From the NCBI GenBank assembly GCA_965216585.1, contig CBDCGC010000002.1, positions 310,001 through 374,000 of the forward strand: a stretch of DNA of 64,000 nt, read 5' to 3'. The position numbers and the translations under genes were made by a program. The notes below the pieces were generated by a model, which ran no database searches, had not been told where the DNA came from, and was given only the letters and a program-made list of their open reading frames with translations. Below are positions 42,918-50,418 of this stretch, one piece after another. How positions within the stretch are numbered: position 1 is the first letter of the stretch; every line of letters begins with the position of its first letter. This DNA comes from CADEER01 sp965216585. GTDB lineage: Bacteria; Desulfobacterota; Binatia; HRBIN30; CADEER01.

Positions 42918-44057
42918 ATGGCGACCGCCAAAGCAGAGGAACGGAAGAAGCTCCAATCTCTTCCGGCCGCACACCTCGAGAGATTGGTCGAGAGCTCGAC
43001 CGACATCGTCGTAGCCGTCGATCGCGAGGGCTCGATCATCTACTACAACGACGGTGCCGAAAAGAACCTTGGCTATACCGCGTCGGAAATTCGCGGCAAA
43101 CACGTCGAGCTTCTCTACCCGTCGCTGGCCGAAGCGCACCGGGTCATGGAGGCGATGCGCAGCGAAGAGTTCGGCGGGCCTGGCAAGGTCAAGAACTTCG
43201 AAACGCGTTTCGTCAACCGCTGGAAGGAGGAGCTGCCAGTCGCCATCTCGGGCGCCATCCTGCACGACGACAACGGTATGGACATCGGCTCGATCGGTTT
43301 TGCCAAGGACATTCGCGAGATCCGCAAAAAGGACCGACTGGCGACGCTTGGCGAGGTCGCGGTGGCTCTGTGTCATGAAATCAACAGCCCTCTGGAAGTG
43401 ATTCTCAACGAGGTCGAGCTGTTGCACGGCTTCGTTCGCAAGCGCGGTAGTGAATCGGAAGCCGTCGTCGAAGAGGAGCGGATCGACGCCGTGCGGCGCG
43501 AGGTTCGCATCATCCAGGACATCGTCAACCGCTTGGTCGAGATGTCTCAGGAAGGGCACTACGACACGCGCGAGTATCTCGAAGGCCAGAAGATGACCGA
43601 TATGCATCGCGAGGCGAAGCCGGACGATGTGAAACGCCAGGGGGAGCCGGCGAAGCAGGGCCTGCAGGGATTGCGCGTTCTCGTGGTCGATGACGATCTC
43701 GGTGTCTGCCGATCGTTGCGCGACCTTCTCGTCGACGAGGGATGTGAAGTCCACGTCGCTACCGACGGCCTCCGCGCCTTGGAAATGCTTGAGGTGACGA
43801 CCGTCGACATCGTCGTCAGCGACGTCGTCATGCCCGACCTCGACGGCTACGAGCTGTTCATGGAAGTCAGCCGGCGTGGCACGACGCCGGTCATTCTGAT
43901 GACCGGCTACTATTACGACCGCGACCACGTCATCAAGCGCAGCCGCCTCGAAGGTCTGGAGAGTGTGATCTTCAAGAAGCCGGTCGATCCGGCGAGGCTC
44001 AAGAAAGCGATCTTGCAGCGCACCGGCCGCGCCCCGGCGATCGACGGCGCCGAGTGA
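42918..44057 (+). CDS. PAS / HisKA / receiver protein lacking the kinase ATPase domain
   Basis: A 379-residue signalling protein. A PAS sensor (about 20-130; IVVAVDREGSIIYYN) leads to a HisKA dimerisation helix with a phosphorylatable His153 (ALCHEINSPLEVI), then directly to a receiver domain (about 252-372; VLVVDDD, phospho-acceptor Asp302 in VSDVVMPDLDG, Lys354). The HATPase catalytic domain that should lie between them is missing. The protein therefore cannot phosphorylate itself and presumably relays a phosphate or is phosphorylated in trans. The reading frame is unbroken. It lies 21 bases after the FrhB gene and may sense its redox state, which is an inference. Confidence 0.85.
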   Translation: MATAKAEERKKLQSLPAAHLERLVESSTDIVVAVDREGSIIYYNDGAEKNLGYTASEIRGKHVELLYPSLAEAHRVMEAMRSEEFGGPGKVKNFETRFVNRWKEELPVAISGAILHDDNGMDIGSIGFAKDIREIRKKDRLATLGEVAVALCHEINSPLEVILNEVELLHGFVRKRGSESEAVVEEERIDAVRREVRIIQDIVNRLVEMSQEGHYDTREYLEGQKMTDMHREAKPDDVKRQGEPAKQGLQGLRVLVVDDDLGVCRSLRDLLVDEGCEVHVATDGLRALEMLEVTTVDIVVSDVVMPDLDGYELFMEVSRRGTTPVILMTGYYYDRDHVIKRSRLEGLESVIFKKPVDPARLKKAILQRTGRAPAIDGAE

Positions 44058-44060
44058 CGC

Positions 44061-44600
44061 TCAGCGGCCTGCATCTTCGTAGGCGGATTCGTCGTCACCG
44101 AGCTCACCCTCGTCGCGAAACTCGGCGTCGTCTTGCGCTTCTCGTTCGTCTCGTAGCCCATCGCCGTCACCATCGTCATAGCCGCCGTCAAAGTCGTCGT
44201 CGAGAACTTCCGGCGTAGGAGTCGATGCGGCGGGTGTGGCCGACGGTGCGGCGACGAGCGGCAGGACGAAGCGGCCGCCCGGCGAGACGAAGACGGCGGA
44301 GCGGGCGTGGATCTCCACCAGCTTACCGAGGTCGGGAACGGTTTCGTCGAGGTGGTAGAGCTCGTTGGTGCCGTCGGGCGCCTCGATGATGGCGTAGCGG
44401 ACGTCGCCGACGACGGTTCCGGCCAGGCGGAAGAGGTTGGGCGTCGGCGTCTGCAACGCTTTGGTCGGCGGCACGGCCGTGCTGGTCGCGGTTGCCGGTG
44501 CCCCTGCCGGTGGCATGGCATCGTCACCGCGTCGCACCAGCCAGAAGGCGAGAGACGCGAGGAGGATGGCGAGCAGAGCGACAGATAGACGAACGTCCAT
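44061..44600 (-). CDS. GspC-like inner-membrane protein
   Basis: A 179-residue protein. The frame extends upstream, but ATG 44600 is chosen because it starts a signal anchor (MDVRLSVALLAILLASLAFW). After a Thr/Pro/Ala linker, the segment LFRLAGTVVGDVRYAIIEAP with YHLDETVPDLGKLVEI resembles the homology region of type II secretion protein GspC. The C-terminal third is extremely acidic (about 135-179, rich in Asp/Glu/Gly), which GspC lacks. No other secretion gene is near. A stand-alone GspC-like protein is plausible; the call is moderate. Confidence 0.6.
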   Translation of the reverse strand: MDVRLSVALLAILLASLAFWLVRRGDDAMPPAGAPATATSTAVPPTKALQTPTPNLFRLAGTVVGDVRYAIIEAPDGTNELYHLDETVPDLGKLVEIHARSAVFVSPGGRFVLPLVAAPSATPAASTPTPEVLDDDFDGGYDDGDGDGLRDEREAQDDAEFRDEGELGDDESAYEDAGR

Positions 44601-44688
44601 TCGGAGAACCGGAGAGAGTGGCAATCGTACGGAACCGCGAGGTCCGCGTCGAGGGATGCGCGCAGTGCGAGGGTTTGGGCGGAGATTC

Positions 44689-44717
44689 TTGACACCCGGC
44701 CGGTGGCGGCTGATGGT
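44689..44717 (+). promoter_or_regulatory. candidate promoter for rnhB
   Basis: TTGACA at 44689-44694, a 17-base spacer and GATGGT, a weak -10. It lies 50 bases before the rnhB start in the divergent gap. Weak prediction. Confidence 0.25.
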
Positions 44718-44743
44718 GGTGCTGACGAGGTGGAGGTGGGCTG

Positions 44744-45391
44744 GTGGCAAGAGCGCATCGATTGGCAGCGCGGCGGCGTGTGTTGTTGAGAACCGAGCGC
44801 CAGCTGTGGGGCGAGGGTTTTGGGCGGATCTGCGGCGTCGACGAAGTCGGCGTCGGTCCGCTGGCCGGGCCCTTGGTCGCCGCGGCGGTCATTCTGCCGC
44901 CTGAGATCGAGGCCCGCGGCATCGACGACTCGAAGAAGCTGTCGCCGCGGCGCCGCGCCGAGCTGGCCCTGGTGATAGGCGAGCAAGCGCTGGCATGGTC
45001 GATCGGCGTCGTTGCGCCGGCGGAGGTCGATCGGTTGAACACCTACCGAGCCGCTCTCGAGGCGATGCGCCGGGCGGTTGCCGGCCTGACCCTGCGGCCG
45101 GACTACGCTCTCGTCGATGCCCGGACCATTCCCGGCCTCGACGTGCCGCAGCGGGCGATCGTCAAAGGGGATCGCAAGAGCTATTCGATCGCCGCCGCCT
45201 CCATTGTCGCCAAAGAACACCGCGACGAGATGATGCGACGGCTCGACGAGGCGTATCCCGACTACGGTTTTGGCCGTCACATGGGTTACGGAACGGCGGC
45301 GCACCTGGCCGCACTCGATCAACTCGGGCCGTGTCCGGAGCACCGCATGTCCTTTGCGCCGGTGCGACAAGCGCGCTTCTCTTTCGCCTGA
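44744..45391 (+). CDS. rnhB: ribonuclease HII
   Basis: Removes ribonucleotides and RNA primers from RNA-DNA hybrids. The 215-residue protein begins at GTG with GGAGGT 6 bases upstream. Catalytic residues Asp33 and Glu34 (GVDEVGVGPLAGP) and Asp125 (YALVDA) are present, along with KGDRKSYSIAAASIVAK and the C-terminal HMGYGT. Alternative later starts exist because the first 25 residues are not conserved. Secure assignment. Confidence 0.95.
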   Translation: MARAHRLAARRRVLLRTERQLWGEGFGRICGVDEVGVGPLAGPLVAAAVILPPEIEARGIDDSKKLSPRRRAELALVIGEQALAWSIGVVAPAEVDRLNTYRAALEAMRRAVAGLTLRPDYALVDARTIPGLDVPQRAIVKGDRKSYSIAAASIVAKEHRDEMMRRLDEAYPDYGFGRHMGYGTAAHLAALDQLGPCPEHRMSFAPVRQARFSFA

Positions 45392-45423
45392 CTGGCTGCG
45401 CGTGATGGTGTAGGTTGGCGGCG

Positions 45424-46650
45424 ATGAGCAGCGACATACGCATGCCCAAGCTGAGCGACAGCATGGAAGAGGGTACGGTGATCCGCTGGATGGTCGCCGT
45501 CGGCCAGTCGATCACTGCCGGCGATGTGATCGCCGAAGTCGAAACCGACAAAGCCAACGTCGAGATCGAAGCGGAGACCTCGGGAGTGATCAGCGAAATC
45601 GTCGTCGCCGAAGGTGCTACCGCCGCCGTCGGTGCCGTCATCGCCACCCTGGCCGGCGCTGCGGATGCCGCGGCGAAAGCGGCGGCCGCGCCGCCAGCCG
45701 ACGGTGGCAAGACGACGGCGGCGCCGGTGACGGCCACCGCCGCGGCGCCAGCGCCGGTGACCGCGGAGCCGCCGCCGGCGCCTGCTGTCGCCGGCACGGC
45801 TAAAACGACGTCGGTCGCTCGCCGCCTGGCGCAGCAGCACGGCATCGACTTGGGTGCCCTGCGCGGTAGCGGTCCGGGCGGTCGTATCGTCAAGCGCGAC
45901 GTCGAGGGTGCGATGGCGCAGGCGGCGCCGAGCTCCGCCGCCACCGCGCCGGCGAGCGACGTCAGCGATGGTGAGACGATGTCGCGCATGCGGCGTACCA
46001 TCGCCGCGCGCATGGAGAAGGCCAAGCGTGAGATACCGCACTTCTACCTGCGCACCGAGGTCGACGCGGGCGAAATGATGCGCATCTACCGCGCCAGCCG
46101 AGCCGGCGACGTCTGGCCGGGGCTGACTTTGACCCATCTGCTCGTCCGCGCCATTGGTGTAACCCTGCCGGAGCACCGGCGTCTCAACGCACTCTGGGTC
46201 GACGACTCGATCCAAATGGTGGACGACGTCAATGTCGGCGTCGTCGTCGCGCTCGAAGACGGTCTTCTCGTTCCCGTACTCAAGCAGGTGCAAACTCTCG
46301 GCATCCGCGCCATCGTCAACGACACCCGCGCGCTCGTCGAGCGCGCCCGCAGCGGCCGCTTGCAGGCGGGTGATCTGGTCGGTGGCACGATCAGCGTTTC
46401 CAACATCGGAATGCTCGACGTCGACGAGCTGACGCCGATCATCAACGAACCGCAGGCGGCCGTGCTCGGCGTCGGCACCGTGCGCGAGCGCGCCATCGCC
46501 CGCGATGGACGACTCAGCGTCGGTGAGACGATGAACCTGACCCTCGCCTGCGACCACCGGGTCGTCAACGGCGTCGAAGCGGGGCGTTTTCTCGAGGCGC
46601 TCAAACACGTGCTCGAGCAGCCTTTGGCGCTGGTGGCGGAGCCGGCGTAG
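45424..46650 (+). CDS. 2-oxoacid dehydrogenase E2 (dihydrolipoamide acyltransferase)
   Basis: A 408-residue core acyltransferase of a pyruvate- or branched-chain-type dehydrogenase complex. It has an N-terminal lipoyl domain (lysine in VETDKANVEIEAE), an Ala/Pro linker, a peripheral-subunit binding domain (RRLAQQHGIDLGALRGSGPGGR, in part) and the catalytic domain (HFYLRTEVDAGEMM). The active-site motif reads DHRVVNG where most E2s have DHRVVDG, so the usual catalytic Asp is Asn. E1 and E3 genes are not in the window. It directly precedes lipB and lipA, which make the lipoate this protein carries. ATG 45424 is preferred over a TTG at 45415. Confidence 0.92.
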   Translation: MSSDIRMPKLSDSMEEGTVIRWMVAVGQSITAGDVIAEVETDKANVEIEAETSGVISEIVVAEGATAAVGAVIATLAGAADAAAKAAAAPPADGGKTTAAPVTATAAAPAPVTAEPPPAPAVAGTAKTTSVARRLAQQHGIDLGALRGSGPGGRIVKRDVEGAMAQAAPSSAATAPASDVSDGETMSRMRRTIAARMEKAKREIPHFYLRTEVDAGEMMRIYRASRAGDVWPGLTLTHLLVRAIGVTLPEHRRLNALWVDDSIQMVDDVNVGVVVALEDGLLVPVLKQVQTLGIRAIVNDTRALVERARSGRLQAGDLVGGTISVSNIGMLDVDELTPIINEPQAAVLGVGTVRERAIARDGRLSVGETMNLTLACDHRVVNGVEAGRFLEALKHVLEQPLALVAEPA

Positions 46651-46703
46651 TGGACGCGTGGCAAACACCGGGCGGGCGCCGCCACGGCGAAGGTGCGGAG
46701 CGG

Positions 46704-47384
46704 ATGTCGGGCGCGGCGCTCGCAGCCGGTTGCAAGGGCGAGCTGCGCTTGCACCGCCTCGGCCGCATGCCTTTCGAGGAAGCGATGCGCATCCAGGAGG
46801 AGCTGCTGGCGGCGCGCATTGCCGGCGCCGAGGCGGGTGGTGATATCCTGCTCGTCGAGCACGACGCCGTGTACACACTCGGCCGTGGCGGCGATGAGAA
46901 CGACCTGCTCGATGCGCCGCGCCGCTTCGCCGTACCAGTGGTCCGCACCGGTCGCGGCGGCGGTGCGACCTTTCACGGCCCGGGCCAGGTCGTTGCCTAT
47001 CCTATCGTGCCGTTGCCGGCACACCGGCGCGACGTGCGGCGCTACGTCCACCTGCTCGAGCAGGCGCTGATCGAGACGTGCGCTCACTTCTCGGTCACGG
47101 CGCGGCGGCGGCGCGGCCAGATCGGTGTCTTCGCCGAACCGGGGAAGGTCGCCGCCGTCGGTATCGGCGTGCGCCGCGGCGTCGCCTTTCACGGCGTCGC
47201 CATCAACGTTTGCAACGACCTCGACTACTTTGCTGGGATCGTTCCCTGCCGCTGTAACGGCATGGCGGTGACCTCGCTCGGCGAGCTGGTGACACCGGTG
47301 CCGTCCATCGACGCGGTCGGCGCAGTGCTGGTCGGCGCCATTGCCGGCCAACTCGGCATGGCGGTCGGGAGTACCGAAAGATGA
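46704..47384 (+). CDS. lipB: octanoyltransferase LipB
   Basis: Transfers octanoate from acyl carrier protein to lipoyl domains, the first step of lipoate synthesis. Family motifs are RGGGATFHGPGQVVAYPI, the lysine of GKVAAVGIGVRRG and the catalytic cysteine in GIVPCRCNGMAVTSLGEL. ATG 46704 gives 226 residues, close to the family norm. A GTG at 46650, overlapping the E2 stop by one base, would add 18 residues and cannot be excluded. It overlaps lipA by 4 bases. Confidence 0.93.
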   Translation: MSGAALAAGCKGELRLHRLGRMPFEEAMRIQEELLAARIAGAEAGGDILLVEHDAVYTLGRGGDENDLLDAPRRFAVPVVRTGRGGGATFHGPGQVVAYPIVPLPAHRRDVRRYVHLLEQALIETCAHFSVTARRRRGQIGVFAEPGKVAAVGIGVRRGVAFHGVAINVCNDLDYFAGIVPCRCNGMAVTSLGELVTPVPSIDAVGAVLVGAIAGQLGMAVGSTER

Positions 47385-48298
47385 ACGTTCGCCGCCGCCA
47401 TCCCGATTGGATCAAGGTCCGTGCTCCCGGGCACGACGGCTACGCGGCAACCCGCGGCGCCGTGCGAGAGCTCGGTTTGCACACTGTTTGCGAGGAGGCG
47501 CACTGTCCCAACCTGGCCGAGTGCTGGGGGCATCAGACGGCTACCTTCATGCTGCTCGGCGACGTCTGTACGCGCGCCTGTCGCTACTGCGCGGTCGCCC
47601 ATGGCAAACCCGATCCGGTCGACGCCGGCGAGCCCGAACGAGTTGCCGAGGCCGTCGTTCGCCTCGGCCTGCGGCACGTCGTCATCACCTCGGTCGACCG
47701 CGACGACCTGGCCGACGGTGGTGCCGGCCATTTCGCGGCGACGGCGCGGGCGGTCAAGGAGGCACGGCCGCAGTGCACGGTGGAGGTGCTGACCCCGGAT
47801 TTCCGCGGCGACGCGGCGGCCATCGGGTCGGTCGTCGAGGCGCCGGTCGACATTCTGAATCACAACACGGAGACGGTTCCGCGCCTCTACAAGGTCGCGC
47901 GGCCGGGCGGCAGCTATGAGCGATCGCTGAACCTGTTGGCGGCCGCCAAGGCGCTTCGTCCCGGCCTCCTGACCAAGAGCGGCGTCATGCTCGGGCTCGG
48001 CGAAGAACGCGACGAGCTGGTCGCAGTGTTCGCCGATCTGGCCGCCGCCGGCTGCGATATTCTCACCCTCGGACAGTACCTGCAGCCGACCCGGGCACAC
48101 CTCGCGGTCGAACGCTATGTGCCGCCGGCTGAGTTCGAAGAGCTCGGCGAGGTCGCCCGCGCCTGCGGCTTTCGCCACGTCGAGTCGGGACCTCTGGTGC
48201 GCTCCTCCTACCACGCCTGGCAGCAAGTACCCGAATCATCGGACCGCGGCGGGCGCGATCGGGCCTCCTCGGAGAGCCCTGTTGCGCCAAATTACTGA
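47381..48298 (+). CDS. lipA: lipoyl synthase
   Basis: Radical-SAM enzyme that inserts two sulfur atoms into octanoyl-protein to form lipoyl-protein. The 305-residue protein has the auxiliary cluster cysteines Cys37, Cys42 and Cys48 (CEEAHCPNLAEC), the radical-SAM cysteines Cys63, Cys67 and Cys70 (CTRACRYC), and the C-terminal RSSYHA whose serine ligates the auxiliary cluster. The start overlaps lipB (ATGA). Together with the E2 gene this is a self-contained lipoylation operon. Confidence 0.97.
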   Translation: MNVRRRHPDWIKVRAPGHDGYAATRGAVRELGLHTVCEEAHCPNLAECWGHQTATFMLLGDVCTRACRYCAVAHGKPDPVDAGEPERVAEAVVRLGLRHVVITSVDRDDLADGGAGHFAATARAVKEARPQCTVEVLTPDFRGDAAAIGSVVEAPVDILNHNTETVPRLYKVARPGGSYERSLNLLAAAKALRPGLLTKSGVMLGLGEERDELVAVFADLAAAGCDILTLGQYLQPTRAHLAVERYVPPAEFEELGEVARACGFRHVESGPLVRSSYHAWQQVPESSDRGGRDRASSESPVAPNY

Positions 48299-48314
48299 CG
48301 CCGGGACGCCAACC

Positions 48315-48330
48315 ACTAGTTTACACTAGT
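48315..48330. promoter_or_regulatory. twin ACTAGT element upstream of the GST-like gene
   Basis: Two ACTAGT palindromes separated by TTAC, in an AT-rich patch of the 119-base gap between lipA and the GST-like gene. The middle also reads TTTACA, a fair -35 box. It could be an operator and/or promoter. Tentative. Confidence 0.35.
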
Positions 48331-48417
48331 GTATGTTTCTGCGATGTATGGCCGATTGAGCCTACCGCGCACGGGGCGCAGCGCGGCTGGCCATGGCTCT
48401 GAGAAAGGCGAATCTCA

Positions 48418-49020
48418 ATGCGACTCTACGACTACCCTGACTGTCCGTTCGCACAGAAGGTGCGCGTTGTTCTGGCCGAGAAAGAGCTGGAGTATGAAAC
48501 GGTGTTTGTTGACTTGCGTCAGGGGCAGCAGCGCGAGCCGGATTTTCTCAAGCTCAATCCCTACGGCCGTGTACCGGTGCTGGTCGACGAGGATGTCGTG
48601 GTCTACGACTCGACGATGATCAACGAGTATCTGGAGGACGAGTATCCGCATCCTTCATTGATGCCGGATGATTCGGCTGGCAGGGCGCGCGTCAGGACGC
48701 TCGAGGACTTTTGCGACAACTCCTTTCTGCCTTCGGCAGGATTCGTGCAGGCCGAGTTGGCCAAGCCCGATGAGGGGCAGGACGCCGAACGCCTGCAGCG
48801 CTACCGCAAGGGCTTGACCGACGGGTTGATTCGCATCGAGGGTTTTCTCAGCGGCCGGGACTTCCTCGCCGAGGACTTCTCGTTGGCCGATATCGCTTTC
48901 GTGCCGGCAGTGTTGAATCTCTCTCGTCTCGGCGTTGAAATCGACCCGCGGCTGCGCGGCGTCGCCGGGTGGCTCAGCCGCCTGCGCCAGCGCCCGAGCG
49001 TACAGTCGCTCGGATTGTAG
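48418..49020 (+). CDS. glutathione S-transferase family / SspA-like protein
   Basis: A 200-residue protein with a thioredoxin-like N-terminal domain (MRLYDYPDCPFAQKVRVVL, with the YGRVPVLVDEDVVVYDST glutathione-site segment) and a helical GST C-terminal domain (FSLADIAFVPAVLNL). Similar proteins include stringent starvation protein A and small GSTs. A Cys-Pro-Phe-Ala at residues 9-12 gives a possible active cysteine. It starts a group of redox genes (BFD-like protein, rubrerythrin, DUF3501). Role in glutathione-linked stress is inferred. Confidence 0.85.
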   Translation: MRLYDYPDCPFAQKVRVVLAEKELEYETVFVDLRQGQQREPDFLKLNPYGRVPVLVDEDVVVYDSTMINEYLEDEYPHPSLMPDDSAGRARVRTLEDFCDNSFLPSAGFVQAELAKPDEGQDAERLQRYRKGLTDGLIRIEGFLSGRDFLAEDFSLADIAFVPAVLNLSRLGVEIDPRLRGVAGWLSRLRQRPSVQSLGL

Positions 49021-49021
49021 A

Positions 49022-49285
49022 GTGAGCGCCGACGAAGAGGCCCTGCGCGCCAAGGTCCTCGATTCCTTCAAGGTCGTTTGCATCTGCAACAAGATCAAGA
49101 AGGGCACGATCCAGAAAGCGATCGCCCGCGGCGCCGGTACCTTTGCCGAGGTCAAGCGCGCCACCCGCGCCGGTAGCGGACCGTGTGGCATCGAGCGCGG
49201 CGGCGTCACCCGTTGCACCGAGCCGATTCGCCAGATGCTTGATGACGCCGCCGCCGAAAAGGTTGACAGCGGCGATGCGAAGTAG
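49022..49285 (+). CDS. small BFD-like [2Fe-2S] protein (variant)
   Basis: An 87-residue protein starting at GTG one base after the GST stop. It has the bacterioferritin-associated ferredoxin fold: VVCICNKIKKGTIQKAIARG (Cys20, Cys22), then GAGTFAEVKRATRAGSGPCG (Cys55). The usual final CxxC is changed: Cys55 is followed by Cys65, nine residues later. Cluster binding through four cysteines is still possible but with altered geometry. The rubrerythrin gene follows behind a palindrome. Confidence 0.75.
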   Translation: MSADEEALRAKVLDSFKVVCICNKIKKGTIQKAIARGAGTFAEVKRATRAGSGPCGIERGGVTRCTEPIRQMLDDAAAEKVDSGDAK

Positions 49286-49302
49286 TTGAGACCTTGTCTC
49301 AA
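49286..49302. promoter_or_regulatory. perfect palindrome before rubrerythrin, probable operator
   Basis: TTGAGAC-CTT-GTCTCAA: two perfect 7-base arms around 3 bases, starting immediately after the BFD-like stop codon and 36 bases before the rubrerythrin start. A TTGACA (49263-49268) lies 17 bases upstream, so the palindrome would cover the -10 region. Fits a repressor site, for example for a redox- or iron-responsive regulator; the regulator is not identified. Confidence 0.6.
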
Positions 49303-49337
49303 ATTGGAACGAGTACAAATCCGAAGGAGTCGTAGCG

Positions 49338-49760
49338 ATGGCAGATTTGAATGGAACGAAGACGCACGAAAACCTGAAAGCGGCTTTCGCCGGTGAATCG
49401 CAGGCGAATCGGCGCTATCTCTACTTTGCCCGGCGCGCCGACATCGAGGGCTATCCCGATGTCGGTGGTCTTTTTCGCGATACGTCGGAAGCGGAGACCG
49501 GACATGCTTTCGGTCACCTCGACTTCCTGCAACAGGTCGGCGACCCGTGCACCGGTGTCGCCATCGGCGACACCGAGAAGAACCTGAAATCGGCGGTCGA
49601 GGGGGAGACCTACGAGTACACGCAGATGTACCCGGGTTTCGCCAAGACGGCGCGCGACGAGGGGTTCGACGAGATCGCCGAGTGGTTCGAGACCCTGGCC
49701 AAGGCGGAGAAGTCTCACGCCGGGCGATTCCAGAAGGGACTCGACGGACTGAGCCTATAA
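49338..49760 (+). CDS. rubrerythrin (di-iron domain only)
   Basis: A 140-residue ferritin-like di-iron protein that reduces peroxide in the cytoplasm. Ligand motifs are visible: FAGESQANRRYLYFA, SEAETGHAFGHLDFL (ExxH), EGETYEYTQMYP and AKAEKSHAGRF (ExxH). The rubredoxin domain of classical rubrerythrin is absent, so an external electron donor is needed; the BFD-like protein just upstream is a candidate. It has an AAGGAG site 9 bases before the ATG and a strong hairpin after its stop. Confidence 0.95.
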   Translation: MADLNGTKTHENLKAAFAGESQANRRYLYFARRADIEGYPDVGGLFRDTSEAETGHAFGHLDFLQQVGDPCTGVAIGDTEKNLKSAVEGETYEYTQMYPGFAKTARDEGFDEIAEWFETLAKAEKSHAGRFQKGLDGLSL

Positions 49761-49767
49761 GGAATGC

Positions 49768-49795
49768 GCGCGGCGGGCGGCGACGCCCGCCGCGC
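49768..49795. terminator. 12-bp hairpin with GCGA tetraloop
   Basis: GCGCGGCGGGCG (49768-49779) pairs perfectly with CGCCCGCCGCGC (49784-49795) around GCGA, a GNRA-type tetraloop. It lies 7 bases after the rubrerythrin stop and 12 before the DUF3501 start. There is no U-tract; it may be a terminator, an attenuator or an mRNA 3' stabiliser. Confidence 0.7.
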
Positions 49796-49807
49796 CGTGC
49801 GTCGGCA

Positions 49808-50401
49808 ATGAACGCTTCGATCCGTCCGGTGACTCTCGATGACGTCGTCGGGCTCGACCGCTACGCGGCGGAGCGCGACGCAATTCGCGCTCGCACCATC
49901 GCTCTCAAAAAGAATCGGCGCGTCGGCGTCGGCGATTGTGTCACCTTCGTCTTTGAGAACCACGACACGGTGTTCTTTCAGGTGCAGGAGATGCTGCGCG
50001 CCGAGCAGATCACCGATCTCGATGCAGTGCGCGAGGAGCTCGAAGTCTACAACGGCGCGCTGCCGGCTGCCGGGCAGCTCAGCGCCACGATGCTGATCGA
50101 GATTACCGACTCGGATGACATCGAGGCGCGCCTCAACGAGCTGATCGGCATCGACGAGTGCGTCAGCTTGCGAGTTGGCGAGCATCGCATCGCCGGCGAC
50201 TTCGAACCCGGCCGCTCGCGCGAAGATCGCCTCAGCGCCGTGCAGTACGTGCGCTTCTCGCTGCCACCGGCCGCGGTCGCCATCTTCGCCACTGAGCGGG
50301 AGAACGTCGAGCTCGCGATCGATCACCCGGCGTATGCGTTCGCAACGTCGATCGCCGGTGCGACGCGCCAATCTCTCGCCGTCGATCTGGCGGCGGAGTA
50401 G
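49808..50401 (+). CDS. DUF3501 family protein
   Basis: A 197-residue cytoplasmic protein of unknown function. The start VTLDDVVGLDRYAAERDAIR and VTFVFENHDTVFFQVQEMLR are typical of DUF3501, a family regularly found beside rubrerythrin and iron-sulfur oxidoreductase genes. Here too it follows rubrerythrin (48 bases, across the hairpin). Probable role in peroxide or iron-sulfur stress, inferred from context only. Confidence 0.85.
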   Translation: MNASIRPVTLDDVVGLDRYAAERDAIRARTIALKKNRRVGVGDCVTFVFENHDTVFFQVQEMLRAEQITDLDAVREELEVYNGALPAAGQLSATMLIEITDSDDIEARLNELIGIDECVSLRVGEHRIAGDFEPGRSREDRLSAVQYVRFSLPPAAVAIFATERENVELAIDHPAYAFATSIAGATRQSLAVDLAAE

Positions 50402-50418
50402 CGCGCGGCGCTGCAGCC

